Made by a program: the position numbers and the translations under genes. A stretch of 64,000 nt of DNA from Caprella mutica (taxonomy: Eukaryota; Arthropoda; Malacostraca; Amphipoda; Caprellidae), in assembly GCA_947561585.1 (NCBI GenBank), contig CANNZV010002492.1, forward strand, positions 31,922-95,921, written 5' to 3'. Position 1 is the stretch's first letter. Each line of letters starts with the position of its first letter. Positions 10,469 through 22,081 of this stretch are shown piece after piece. The notes under the pieces are model-generated. The model was not told the origin of the DNA, ran no database searches, and saw only the letters and a list, made by a program, of their open reading frames with translations.

Positions 10469-11719
10469 AGTTGTAAATAAAGTGCATAGTGAAGGGTTAA
10501 AATAACCAACAATAGTTGTAAATAAAGTGCACAGTGAAGTATAAGACAACCACCAATAGTTGTAAATAAAGTGCACAGTGAAAAGTTAAAACAACCACCA
10601 ATAGTTGTAATTGAAGTGGACAGTGAAGGATTAAGACAACCACCAATAGTTGTAAATAAAGTGCACAGTGAAGAGTTAAAACAACCACCAATAATTGTAA
10701 ATGAAGTACACAGTGAAGAGTTAAAACAACCACCAATAATTGTAAATGAAGTGCACAGTGAAGAGTTAAAACAACCACCAATAATTGTAAATAAAGTGGA
10801 CAGTAAATGGTTAAGACAACCACCAATAGTTGAAGTAAATAAAGTGCACAGTGAAGGGTTAAAACAACCAACAATAGATGTAAATACAGTGTACAGTGAA
10901 GATTTAAAACAACCACCAATAGTTGTAAATAAAGTGCACAGTGAAGGGTTAAAACAACCACCAATAGTTGTAAATAAAGTGTGCAGTGAAACGTTAAAAC
11001 AACCACCAATAGTTGTAAATAAATTGGACAGTGAAGGGTTTAAACAACCACTAATAGTTGTAAATAAAGTACACAGTGAAGATCTAAATAGATCTAAATA
11101 AAGTGCAAAGTGAAAAGTTAAAACAACCATCAATAGTTGTAAATAAAGGGCACAGTGAAACGTTAAAACAACCACTAATAGTTGTAAATAAAGTGCACAG
11201 CGAAAAGTTAAAACAACCACCAATAGTTGTAAATAAAGTGCACAGTGAAAAGTTAAAACAACCACCAATAGTTGTAAATAAAGTGCACAGTGAAGAGTTA
11301 AAACAACCACCAATAGTTGTGAATAAAGTGCACAGAGAAGGGTTAAAACAACCACCAATAGTTGTAAATAAAGTGCACAGTGAAGAGTTAAAACAACCAC
11401 CAATAGTTGTGAATAAAGTGCACAGAGAAGGGTTAAAACAACCACCAATAGCTGTAAATGAAGTGCACAGTGAAGAGTTAAAACAACCACCAATAGTTGT
11501 GAATAAAGTGCACAAAGAAGGGTTAAAACAACCACCAATAGCTGTAAATGAAGTGCACAGTGAAGAGTTAAAACAACCACCAATAGTTGTGAATAAAGTG
11601 CACATAGAAGGGTTAAAACAACAGCCAATAGCTGTAAATGAAGTGCACAGTGAAGAGTTAAAACAACCACCAATAGTTGTGAATAAAGTGCACAGTGAAG
11701 AGTTAAAGCAACCACCAAT
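10469..11719. repeat. 45-bp tandem array, about 28 copies, open on both strands
   Basis: The unit is AAAGTGCACAGTGAAGAG, TTAAAACAACCACC, AATAGTTGTAAAT (45 bp = 15 codons). Because 45 is a multiple of three and the unit lacks stops in several frames, long open frames appear on both strands (plus: a 15-residue VHSEELKQPP-type repeat). No start context, splice support or homology favours coding, so I treat it as satellite-like. Confidence 0.85.
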
Positions 11720-11764
11720 GGGTAGTCTATAAGTCTTGAGTAGGATTGCAGTGTATAAAAGAGG

Positions 11765-11855
11765 TGGAGGAAGGGTGCGGGTAATATCAAACATTGGCTA
11801 ATGTGTGTTTTAATTGAATCAGCTATTAAAATGGAACCAGCATATTTAATTATGT
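11765..11855 (-). repeat. Block shared with the intron before the 28710 exon
   Basis: On the minus strand TACATAATTAAATATGCTG, then ATTAAAACACA and AATGTTTGATATTACC match the sequence just upstream of the acceptor at 28711. Here a 17-18 base duplication is inserted. Confidence 0.65.
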
Positions 11856-11935
11856 AATATTTCGTTAGGATTAGCTCAACTTTACAATTAATTAACGAAA
11901 TTCCTCATTCGGGCTAATATAACCGAAAGGTACCA

Positions 11936-12035
11936 TAAGATACCATTTGGTTCCTTTCAGTACCATTTGGTTCCTTTCGGTACCATTTGGTTCCTTTCGG
12001 TACCATTTGGTTCCTTTCAGGACCATTAGGTTCCA
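11936..12035. repeat. 20-bp tandem repeat, about 5 copies
   Basis: The unit is TACCATTTGGTTCCTTTCGG. Diverged copies of the ATTCGGTA motif continue to about 12110. It resembles one arm of the motif-repeat foldback elements, but no opposing arm was found. Confidence 0.75.
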
Positions 12036-12114
12036 TTGGTTGCCATTCGGTAGATAGTCCTACCCTTGCCTTCGATGTCATTCGGTCTCTAACATTCGGT
12101 AAATAGTCCTACCA

Positions 12115-12500
12115 CAGTAAATCCACCAATTTTGCTTTAATATTATATTCAGAGGGAAAAATTCCTCTAACATGACGGTGGAATTTACTATGACATACAA
12201 ACTGGTATGAACAGTTGCGAACAATTTACCAATTTCTGCATACTGGTTCTGGTGGAGCCAGGAAATAAAGCATGTCCATAACTCACTATTTTAATGGCGA
12301 GTTTCACTGTTTGTTCAGTAATTTTGAGCTCTTCAATAGCAAATGGCGAGAAATATATATTTTTCTCCTATGCTACAAACTATCTACAATGTTATTTTGG
12401 AGAGAATTTATGATTATTTGATCATTTTGGAGACAAATTTGGTTATTTTTGGAGAGAGCTGGAGAGACAAAATGAGAGTTTATGAGACATACTATTTTAC
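12115..12500. repeat. Fragments of the CAGTCTG/GGCGA short-element families
   Basis: Phrases such as AAATCCACCAATTTTGC, ATACAAACTGG and TTTTAATGGCGAGTTT recur in the 36-51 kb cluster. No complete element or target duplication could be drawn. Confidence 0.5.
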
Positions 12501-12634
12501 TTTGTGGTGGAGTAGGTCCTAGCCTAAGGTAGGCAAAGAATTAGTAAATTTTAATCTATATTTTGCGGATAGCAATTTAGGTACGGAAGAAACTAGGAGG
12601 AATTATAATTATAGTATAGATAAGTATATTATAT

Positions 12635-13679
12635 GGTGGCCGGTCAATTGATCCCCGGCCATTTGATCCCCATACCATTTGATTCCCGTGCATTTGGTCC
12701 CCGGTCATTTGATTCCCAGTCATTTTTTTTGTTCATATATTTAACAAACAATATATATTACGATCTTTATTTCTATATAAAAATTGGCATTTACTATTTA
12801 AATAATAAATAAAACTTGTGAAACAATTTGACATCTACAATTTATATAATAAATTTTATGTATAATGAAAAAAAATAACATAATTTAAACAGATATAGAA
12901 CTTATTATTGCAACATATTAATATTTTTATTTACAAATAATTTACATTAACAATTAGCCAGAAAACATATTACAGGTGATAGATAGGAAATATTAACCAG
13001 CTATTGATTGGTTCATTTGTAAGCTAAGTGAATATACCTAACTTTCAATTAAGCTGTTTTCTCCGTAACTAACACCTCATGTAGGTGGGATAGATTGAAA
13101 ATCATTTTATGGTAAATTGTATACTTACATAAATTAACCATAAAATTATTTTTGATCTATCCCACCTGCATGATGATAATAATTGTACATAATTGTTACT
13201 GCAAAAAGGCTTAACGGAAAACTACCGATAAAATAGTCAAAAGTTGCTCCTAAAATAGTTTTTATTCCAGGACAAATAATTACGAGAGATGCTCCTGATT
13301 TATTTGATTAGTCATGTGTGCTAGTTATAATAAGTGTGGGGTATGCCTGTACATTTGATTTCACCATTGAATATTTTTTGTTGCCGGAATGTAAATTTGA
13401 AAGCATCTATTGTTACTTATTTGAATAAAAAAAATTAATTTCTTGTTAGCTGTTTTTACCCTTATTACTTATAGTTTCTTTAAAAAACTTCATCGACTGT
13501 AAGGTGCACATTTCAAAAATACGCTAAATAATTTATATATATTACACCTAATAGTAGGTGTATAAACAAAAAATATAACTGGGAATCAAATGACCGGGGA
13601 CCAAATGACTGGGGATCAAATGGTATGGGGATCATATGACCGGGTATATTTTGACCGAGGATCAATTGACCTAGACCCA
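12635..13679. mobile_element. Foldback element with GGTCA-TTGATCCCC repeat ends
   Basis: The left arm has five degenerate copies of GGTCAATTGATCCCC/CCATTTGATTCCC; the right arm has the inverse (GGGAATCAAATGACC, GGGGATCAATTGACC). The flanks are a probable 8-bp duplication TATTATAT (12627-12634 and 13680-13687), though this site is low-complexity. The 850-base interior is AT-rich and non-coding. Confidence 0.78.
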
Positions 13680-13830
13680 TATTATATATAGCCTATATAG
13701 TATATTTGATGATATTTCATGGTAAATTCAACTGACTTGTGAGTGTGCACCCCCCCCCCCCTACCCCCATGTAAAAATAATATTGTAACTAACAATATCG
13801 GTGGATTTCAAACTAGGTATCTATTCAAAT

Positions 13831-14371
13831 CAGGATACAGTAGGGTATGGTAATCAGCTGATAGAATCTATAGTTTGACGTGACCACCGGATGACTGGAA
13901 ATGGCGACTCTGACCACACTTTGAAACATGGGAAAACCTACTGAAACTTAGCACTTATAAATTTAATTTTTTTCTTATCAATTACTAACTAGGCATTGGT
14001 TAAATTGTATTCCATCATTTTTTTCCTTATTTGTTATTCATAGGAACTACAATTTAGCAGTTTAATAGCACTACTTTACGCTCCTAGGTACCATATTTTG
14101 AAGACCCTATTTTTTCTAGAGAAGTTAAAGAAATTAACAATAAAAACACACCTGAATTATATCTATATGTTCAACTTTGAGGTTCAATCGCCATTTTCGC
14201 TTTTCTTTTGCACGAAACCCTTATAAAATGACTTCAAACTTCTCGATATTAACATGCAAATACGAGGAATTATAGGCCGCTCGGTCACAAACAAGGAATG
14301 TGTTGTTGTGGTGACGTCATATTTTTGTAACGTCTGCTAGGTACTATACCCGATTATGTTCCTGTACCCTG
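13831..14371. mobile_element. 541-bp hAT-type non-autonomous element
   Basis: The ends CAGGATACAG and CTGTACCCTG are inverted, and the exact 8-bp duplication ATTCAAAT flanks both (13823-13830 and 14372-14379). There is no coding sequence. Confidence 0.82.
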
Positions 14372-14379
14372 ATTCAAAT

Positions 14380-15589
14380 AATCTAATTTTACCATTAATT
14401 TTCAGTAGCTACCTAAAGCTTAAATTGAGAAAATGTTACGAATGTGAAATAAGTAAAGACTGGATTATATAACTAGAGGCATAGAAGGTACCTGCCTTAT
14501 GTAAATTAATCTAAAATGAACTATCTAGGTTCTAGTGTATTCAATTTACACTTCTAACTAAGTTCTGACTCAAGAATTATGTGATGCTGTTAATAAAGCT
14601 AGTAAAGTAGGTATTTTACTGCTGCAACTCATTACGACAAACCATTATTTTAATTAATAAGCTGTATTGCCTACCTAAATGGCAGTGCCTTTGGTATTGA
14701 TATACTATATATTGATGCGTTTACATCAATTAATTCAACAAATATTAGTTACAGTGGAAAATGTGATATCGTTATATTTTTAAACGAAACTTATAATATG
14801 CAACTTGTACACTGTACAGGGTAAAATTAATTATGAACTAGGCAGGTAGGTACATCATATGCAATTAAAAGTGAATTATTAAAATACATTCATTCAGAAA
14901 TAAGATTATACAATATAACTTAATCATCGGATTTAAAAAAACGGTATATGAATTGGTTATAGCCCTGATAAGATTGCACTATCGGACCAACGTCGGTAAA
15001 CGTTGGCAAAGTAAAGGAGTAAAGGCACGATATGGCATTGGCACGCCTATGCTATTACACAGTGGGCCAATGCAATGAAAACGACAATGGGCCAACGGTT
15101 GCCAATCAGCACTGGCCCAATGAAGGAAAACATTGGTTAACCAACCCAGTGATTTTTTGATGTACCAGTATATCTATTATACTAGTATACCGGTTCCATT
15201 TGGCAGTTATCGCCTGACTATCAGAGAAAATAGGTGCAAACGATCTCTCCTAACTTTAATCACACCAAATAGCCAATTAATATCCTCAATTAAGTATATC
15301 TGTGAAATTTTAGCCGTTTCGGGCAATTTAGGCTTGTTATTCCTTCAATTATTAATTTAACACATTATTTATTTCATCCATAAAAATGAGCTTGGACGCT
15401 AGTGTTAACTAATATATTTAGTATGAAAAGTTATATTTTCGTCTGAAATAATTATTCAAATTGAAAATTATACTTTCTATTTTTTTTTGTTTAAAAAGAC
15501 AATATTTTTCCATTAAAAACAAGAAGGATAAAATCTTTACAGAAGAGGAAATTCCTTCAGGAACTACGAGTGAGGGGTTGAGTTCCCTG
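14380..15589. other. Unassigned AT-rich region with GGCCAAT-rich patch
   Basis: No gene was recognised. At 14985-15140 the motif GGGCCAAT/ATTGGCCC recurs several times in both orientations within GC-richer sequence, probably the debris of a repeat. The last 150 bases may be the 3' tail of the retrotransposon that follows on the minus strand. Confidence 0.45.
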
Positions 15590-18530
15590 AAGGGGTGGAC
15601 CCGACCCTCTAAAACCTCTCCTTCGCGGCTGAGAGGATGCTGAAGGCATTCCCTCTCTGGATCGCAAGAGCCATTCGCCGTTGGAACCAGCAGACTCCCT
15701 TGGATCATTCGTTGTCTCAACAAGGCGTCTACCTTTGGACTTCATGATTAAGGAGGTCGTACTACCGTACGCTCCTGTGGTCTCTCTAGCAATTGGTTCA
15801 AATATGTATGCATCTCCAAGGGCGGAGTATTTCTGACGCTCACGGTTCTCCGCAGTCCCGGCAGCTGATCCGGCCTCAACTGCGGAATCATTGAGGTGTG
15901 TCTCGGCAAATGTGTCGACACACGTGCAATCCCAAATCAGACTCTTTCCATTCATGTAAGGAAACACAGTAATACCATCTGGGCGTTTACCATCACCTCT
16001 GTCAAGCCCAGGAGGCTCAAGTACTGAAACGAGTCCTGCTCTCTGCAAAGCCCGTTTTACCACATCATTCATTGCTGCTTGTCTTGAGTGACGCCCAGAA
16101 CTGTACCTACAAGACAGGCCATGCAGCCCTCTGACATCCATCCCACTACCACAGCAGCAAGAATGAGGTTCACAAACTCTGGCACCAACTCTGAGAGCAA
16201 TGGCTACCCTCAGGACCTCTGGATCGAGCTGTGTACCCAATGACGGTATATGGGAATCGCGTTCAACCACACTCCAGTTTCTTTAAGAGATGCAGATAAC
16301 AGTCGTGCCCTTGCCACCTGATCAGCTCTAGACAACAGACTCTCCATTAATGAATGAGCCCGTGGTGTATCCCATTCTTTTTGACTGGACTCATGGTGTG
16401 GTACCGGGAGACCAGCCTGTAAACCCTGCCTCCATGTCCCAACTGCATCTGTAAGCTCTCCGGTATCGACTACATTAATATTAAAAAGAATAGTTTCAAC
16501 CAAATCACTCACAGAATACATTGAAAACACAAAAGCAGGTAAGGCAATATCTCCAGCTCTCCTACAACCCAGTCCACCAAGGCCAACCGGTAAAGCTGCC
16601 TGAACCCAAGAATCAGCTAACATCTCTACATTGGTCACACTGGCAACGGCAGATCTAAGTGATTCATCAAGGCAGCTAAGTTCGACTACGTGCTTGTAAG
16701 CTGGAGAAGCCCGCAGAACATATTGTAGCTTCGGAATGGAGAAAACATTTCTCAACAAAAAGAAGGCTTGATGGTTATCCACTACTCGCAATCGAGAGAC
16801 CATGAGATCCAGATCTTCTTTCTTCCTTAAAATCTCCTCGGGGATACCCAAGTCACTTAAAGGCGCACCCAACAAGGAGCAATTGTCCTTATGATTCACT
16901 CTGACATTTGTAAGCACTGCCCGGAACAACAATTCTGTTTCACCAGGGGCATTATCATCGAGAATGGTCAGCTCACATTTCGCGCTATTAACTTCAAGTC
17001 CGATGGCACTCAACCCATCTATCAAGGTTTATACGTCATCCAAAACTCTCTCCGGTGTATCACCCAGGGCTGCGTCGTCCAGATACCATACATTGAACTC
17101 TGACTCAACCCTGCGAGCGACCTCGTCAATTCCAAGAGCAAACATAGCTGGTCCAAAAGGGTCACCCTGCTGGATACCTGTCTCCGACCTCAGCACCTCT
17201 TCACCAAAAAACGAAGCTGAAGGCGAAGAATAAGCTTGCCAAAGGATTCTATATAGCTCCGGCACACGGTTACGAATAACAGTAAGGAAGGTACCTCTCC
17301 TCAGACAATTGAAAGCGTTTTTCATATCCACCTTGAGAAACACCCTCCTATGGTTACAGTCATTCAAGTACCGTCTTGCAGAATGTGCGGCAGCTTCAAA
17401 GCCACACTTCGTAGAGAACCCAAGCTGAACCGGTCTTAATTAACTACCAAGAGAGTGTGATAAGGGGCACGCACCAACCTTGGCAGCCAACCTACGCAAG
17501 GTATTACCAACTGCTATGGGTCTGATGCCACCATCCTTTTTGGTTAAAGCGCATAATGTGGCTCCATAGAAAGTTGACAAAGCAAAATCAGGAACTTCTC
17601 TCAATATCGCATTCACAAAATCTGTCAGAGTGGTCAAAAGACGTACTCCAGCCTCTGCAGATGAATGGGACAATAGCGTCTTCAAATGACCTGGCCTGAG
17701 GCCATCAGGTCCTCCGGCAGAACCAGGACGAAAAGAATTAACAGCCTTCCGGACATCTTCCTCCGAAACAATAGGCACAATTAGAGAATTATCCGGAGGC
17801 TATGGCATAATCAAGTTTAGCGGGGCAGGCGGGTGTTTAGACCTCAAAGCTCTGACAGTCTCTTCGTTTCGTTGGGTCAGTCTATCCGAAGATGACAGCT
17901 CATGAACTGCTCCACTCACGTCACCATCTGCAAACTTTGCTGCCACTCTTTTTTTCAACTTTTGTAACTTGTCATCGTCTGAAGCGTGTTGATTATTAAC
18001 AACTGGGATTATGGGTTCAGGCAGCGTAGGTGGGGGGAGTCAGTCTCTAAAAATTAGGCCACCTGCCGATTGATTTTGGTAGCAAGAGAAACCTTACGAC
18101 CTTCTCGACCGCCATCTGGGCACTGTAGCCCCCAGTAGCAGAAGCTCATAAGCCTTGTCCATGCTAATTGGGTCTTCTACATCAGAGCCTCCACCAAATA
18201 ACAGTTGGAGGGCTCCCGCCACAGCTATTACTGATCCCCTGGGAATCGTATTTACGACTCTCAACCTGCTACGACAGCCACCAATATATGCCTCCAAATT
18301 CGCCAGCTGATTGGGCCGCTCCTGGGGGTCATCGATTGTACCCCGCCCTCGACGCGCCACACAAACCCATCTTACTATAACTGGCGCCTGTGCCCTGGTC
18401 AGTCCCACACATGACATGTGAAACCATCCAGAACACAGTGCACATTTAACTCTTTTCTTCCTGTTATTACATGTGTCACATGAGCTACAGAGCACATCCT
18501 CACCCACAATCATTAAAATAAATTAGCAGT
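15590..18530 (-). pseudogene. Non-LTR retrotransposon: PHD finger, reverse transcriptase, PD-D-K nuclease
   Basis: Read from 18513 leftward, one frame holds a PHD-like finger (CSSCDTCNNRKKRVKCALC, then GWFHMSC), then SAGGPDGLRPGHL, GGIRPIAVGNTLRRLAAK, KVDMKNAFN, GIQQGDPFGP and catalytic WYLDDAA of a reverse transcriptase. In-frame stops break it at least at 17440 and 17029. After a frameshift near 16245 the frame continues with CCCGSGMDVRGLHGLSC and KRPDGITVF...LIWDCTC, a PD-(D/E)xK-like nuclease. Another shift near 15690 moves to QRRMALAIQRGNAFS and the end. No apurinic endonuclease is visible. This order fits early-branching, restriction-nuclease-type elements (R2/NeSL-like); the exact clade is uncertain. 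It is GC-richer than its surroundings. Confidence 0.75.
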
Positions 18531-19031
18531 CTGACTGGCCAAACAGAGCAAATGCCACCAGCACACCTCAACCGGAGTGCCCATGAGCATTCAGGGGTCA
18601 ACAACCTCCCTGCTCAGTACTCTGGAAACACCTGGCAGACGTTCAGAGTTCACTAGGCAGACCAACAATTCCTACCTCAGCTGTAACTTAAACCTCCTGC
18701 AACACAACTAAACAAGGTTACTACAGAATAAAAAGGTTAAAAGATATAAAAATCAAAACTAACTGACGATAAAAAAAATAAATAAAAGCACTAAAGAATG
18801 GCAGTAACGCTGCTAATTGCGCTGCATAAGGGATTAACAATTACAAAGTACAGTCAGAACCAGCAAAGTACAGTCACCGGTCACTCGAATGTGCTGACTA
18901 AGCGAAACACAGGTCTGACGCACGAGATAATTAACAGAGGTGTTTAATAACAACAACCTCCTCCCATCACTGCTCAATATTTTAAATAGAAATATTATCA
19001 TTTTATGCTATATTCTTAGAATTATAACTTC
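18531..19031. other. Probable 5' untranslated part of the non-LTR element plus spacer
   Basis: The GC-richer character of the retrotransposon continues to about 18720 without open frames, then becomes AT-rich. The 5' boundary cannot be fixed. Confidence 0.4.
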
Positions 19032-19053
19032 AGAACATATATTTGTAAAACTA

Positions 19054-20347
19054 CAGGGTGGGGCGTAAGTTTGGAAGCAATTTTTCAAACATTAATATAA
19101 TTCTTAAAAATAAGTTCCTAAGTAGGTGATAGGGTTTGACCTATAATAGAGACACTACATTATGACGTGGCAGTGTTATTTTTTTACAAAAATTTAGTCA
19201 ATTCAAAAATGTCAGACAAAAGAGAAGCCATTATTGCTCTACACCGTGCCGGGAAGTCAGATTCCGTCATTTCAAAGACTCTCTCAATAGCGAGATCGAC
19301 TGTTTGGAAGTGTGTGAAGCGTTTTAATGAGAGAGGAGACTTGACTGATCGTCCAAGAAGTGGTAGACAACGCACCAAACAATGATAAAATGCGCCCGAG
19401 AGAAGATCAGGAGGAGCCCGAAAAGGTCAATACGATTGTTAGCCAAAACAGCTAATGTGAGTCCCAGAACAATGAGAAGAGTTGTCAAAGAAGACCTAAA
19501 GATGTTCTCTTTCACCCTCCAAAAGAGACAGACTCTGTCAGAAGCTGTAAAGAAAAAGAGATTGGAGAGAAGCAAAGCACTTCTGAGAGAATTGAAGTCT
19601 GGCACGGCTGGTGAAATTGTTTGGTCTGACGAAAAAATGTTCACAGTAGAAATGGCTCACAACCGGAGGAATGACAGAATAATTAATGACAGTAAAAGTG
19701 CAAAAGACATCCCATACAACCAAAAAACTGTCCACAGAACCATGAAACCTGCTTCAGTAATGGTCTGGGCCGCCGTTTCAGAAACTTGGAGATCTCCTTC
19801 AATTCTTGTGGAACAAGGCGCCAAAATCAATGCTAAATGTTATATTGAGAATATTTTGACGCCAATGTTGGAGTCAGCTAAGGATCACTTTGGTAATGAC
19901 ACTCTATGGACATTTCAGCAAGACGGCGCGACTTCACATACTGCAAATGTCACTCAAAACTGGTGCCATGACCATCTTCCACGGTTTTGGTCCAAAGAAA
20001 TGTGGCCTCCCTGCTCCCCAGATGTTAATCCTATGAACTTTTTGGTATGGTCCATTCTTGAATCAAAGGCCTGTGGTAAATTCCATCGCAGTGTGGATGA
20101 TTTAAAGCGTTCGCTCCAGAGATCTTGGAAGGAAATTTCACAAGAACAGTTGCGTGCCGCAGTAGGAGGAGTTCGGAGGAGATTTGAGGCTGTTATTAAA
20201 AACAAGGGGGGACATTTTGAATAAATTTATGATTTTTGAATTCTTAAAACCCTTATGTAATAATACATAACTGTAAATTATCAAATATATTTTTCGTTGG
20301 ATTGTAATATGCACTTTCATTTGCTTCCAAACTTATGCCCCACCCTG
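19054..20347 (+). mobile_element. maT-type (Tc1/mariner) transposon
   Basis: The inverted ends CAGGGTGGGGCGTAAGTTTG and CAAACTTATGCCCCACCCTG are intact and flanked by TA duplications (19052-19053, 20348-20349). At 1294 bp it is the usual length for the group and contains one transposase gene. It split a copy of the inverted-repeat sequence also found at 24482-24562. Confidence 0.92.
19209..20224 (+). pseudogene. maT-like DDD transposase, frameshifted and lacking its third acidic residue
   Basis: It starts at ATG 19209 (MSDKREAIIALHRAG) with helix-turn-helix motifs (STVWKCVKRFNERG; VSPRTMRRVVKED). A frameshift at about 19380 separates the two halves. The catalytic region shows VWSDEKMFT (first Asp) and FQQDGATSHT (second Asp). 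In SPDVNPMNFLVW the residue that should be the third Asp (usual NPMD or NPLD) is Asn. Counting 37 residues from the second Asp fits the DD37D spacing of maT. The Asn and the frameshift both argue that this copy is inactive. Confidence 0.85.
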
Positions 20348-20796
20348 TATATTCTTAGTGTTAGTAACTATATAATTTCTAACCTTAGAGGTGCCACCCC
20401 AGAACTCCGTCGTGAACATTTACAAGAGAAAATGCTTACAGGGGAAGTTTAGAATCAACTAATTGATACAAAGCGGATTCTGCTGCTTGCTGAAACTGTG
20501 TGATATGAGTAGATGAAGGGTCAGGGAAAGAGAATTGGTCTTTCAATTACGGATTGCTTCAATTGATTGAATTTTCTTGAAAGTTCGACGGTGTTAAAGA
20601 TTTCGAAGTTTGGCCAACTCGTAATAATTCTTTCACAAGTATTGCTGTTTGAACAAAGTTAGGGATCATATGCCAACGAGAAATCAGCATAACTAACTCG
20701 TCTTAGTTCGTTTGCTGCTGATGGTAGAGGGAACTGAAACATTATGTTTTAATTCTGCCTGCAGGTGGTCGAGCGCCGTTGAGCTTGTCTCATAAA

Positions 20797-22073
20797 TGGA
20801 GCCCGGATTATGCTATAAACGCTATTTTGACTATAAAAATAAAGTTTTATATCGTTTATAGCATAAACGCTATTTTGACTATAAAAGCTATTTTGACTAG
20901 AAATTAAAAGATAGAACTAGTAATTATGGTATAAACGACTATAAAACCTATGATAAACCATCATTTACGTTCAAAATATATTTGTAACAGATAATTATAT
21001 AATTGATAAATTAAACATGCAAGAGACAATAAAATTAGTATGCCCTTTCATTCACATTTTTTATAGTAATATTCCATAGAAAACGTACGAGCATAATTAT
21101 TGGGAAATTAAACTGAGTTGAAAAATGAATAAATCACTACTCAATACAATTTTCTTAAATAAATAGAATGATACACGATGAATGAAGATATGCCCAATAA
21201 AATAAATATATGGTATTTATATATTGTGACCGGGTAATTTCGCTCTTTGCGTAAAGAAGTTACTTTGAGCACACACATTTCTGAACGTATTAGTTAATTG
21301 AGTGCCCAGACGTGAAAGTGAATATAAGTGAAATTTCCAGACCGTGTGGCTGCTCAGTGCAATGCGTTTTATATCAAGTTAAACATGCATTGTAAAAACA
21401 AAACATACCAAAGTGAAACAACCCGAAACTGTTTTGAAGTTGAAATTTGCTTTTCAAAATTGAAAATAATTTTAAGCATGACAGATGAAAATATCAATAA
21501 AATGTTGGTAATTTCTCGTAATAAAATTTAATTGTTTCATTAAAAAGTAGCATATTTATCATATTAAGAATAATTGTTACTGTTTTTGGATTTGATTTGT
21601 GCTGTTTGTTCTATTTGAGTGTCTTTGTTATATTTTCTTAGTTGGCTGTGACTTGGACAACATAGTTTTGGATACATTTTGTTTAGTTTACTTTCATCTT
21701 CTTAGTTTTTTATAAAAATAAAAGCTACGAATAAATTAAGAAACATGGGTTTTATTTACTATCTAATAAACTCATAGTTTTATAAATACGATATTATACG
21801 TACACATTTGCCATTAATTGTTGCGTAAGTTCTGTGAATAATAATTAAAAATCAACTATTAACAAATAAACAAGAATAGCATAATTAGTCTTGAATTTAC
21901 TTCTAAAAGTTTCTATAATGCGGATAAAAGAAAGGAAATGCATCAAATTTTGGACACACTCAGCTAATAAAAGGACTCTTTTTAGCGACTTTAAAACTCT
22001 TTTTTAGAGCTATAAAAACTTTTTTTAAGCGCTATTACGATTACTTTCGTTAGAACTATAAATCCGGGCTCTA
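20797..22073. mobile_element. hAT-like element with TRGAGCCCGGAT ends
   Basis: The ends TGGAGCCCGGAT and ATCCGGGCTCTA are inverted, flanked by CTCATAAA and CTCATAAC (7 of 8 bases match). Subterminal zones repeat CTATAAA and GCTATTTTGACTATAAAA motifs. The interior shows no transposase. Confidence 0.72.
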
Positions 22074-22081
22074 CTCATAAC

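Larger units (their letters stand above)
19032..20405 (+). repeat. Left arm of an inverted repeat, split by the maT element
   Basis: AGAACATATATTTG (19032) and, beyond the transposon, TTCTTAGTG...AACTATATAATTTCT...AGAGGTGCCACCC...CAGAAC form about 78 bases that match the inverse of 24482-24562. Confidence 0.7.

Noticed and set aside
10465..11794. Long open frames (over 400 codons on the minus strand, 176 and 209 on the plus) as protein genes
   Set aside because: They arise from a 45-bp stop-free unit, exist on both strands and several frames, and lack start context or homology.
13749..13775. C-rich run as a G-quadruplex regulatory site
   Set aside because: A simple homopolymer stretch with no gene nearby; could also be a sequencing artefact.
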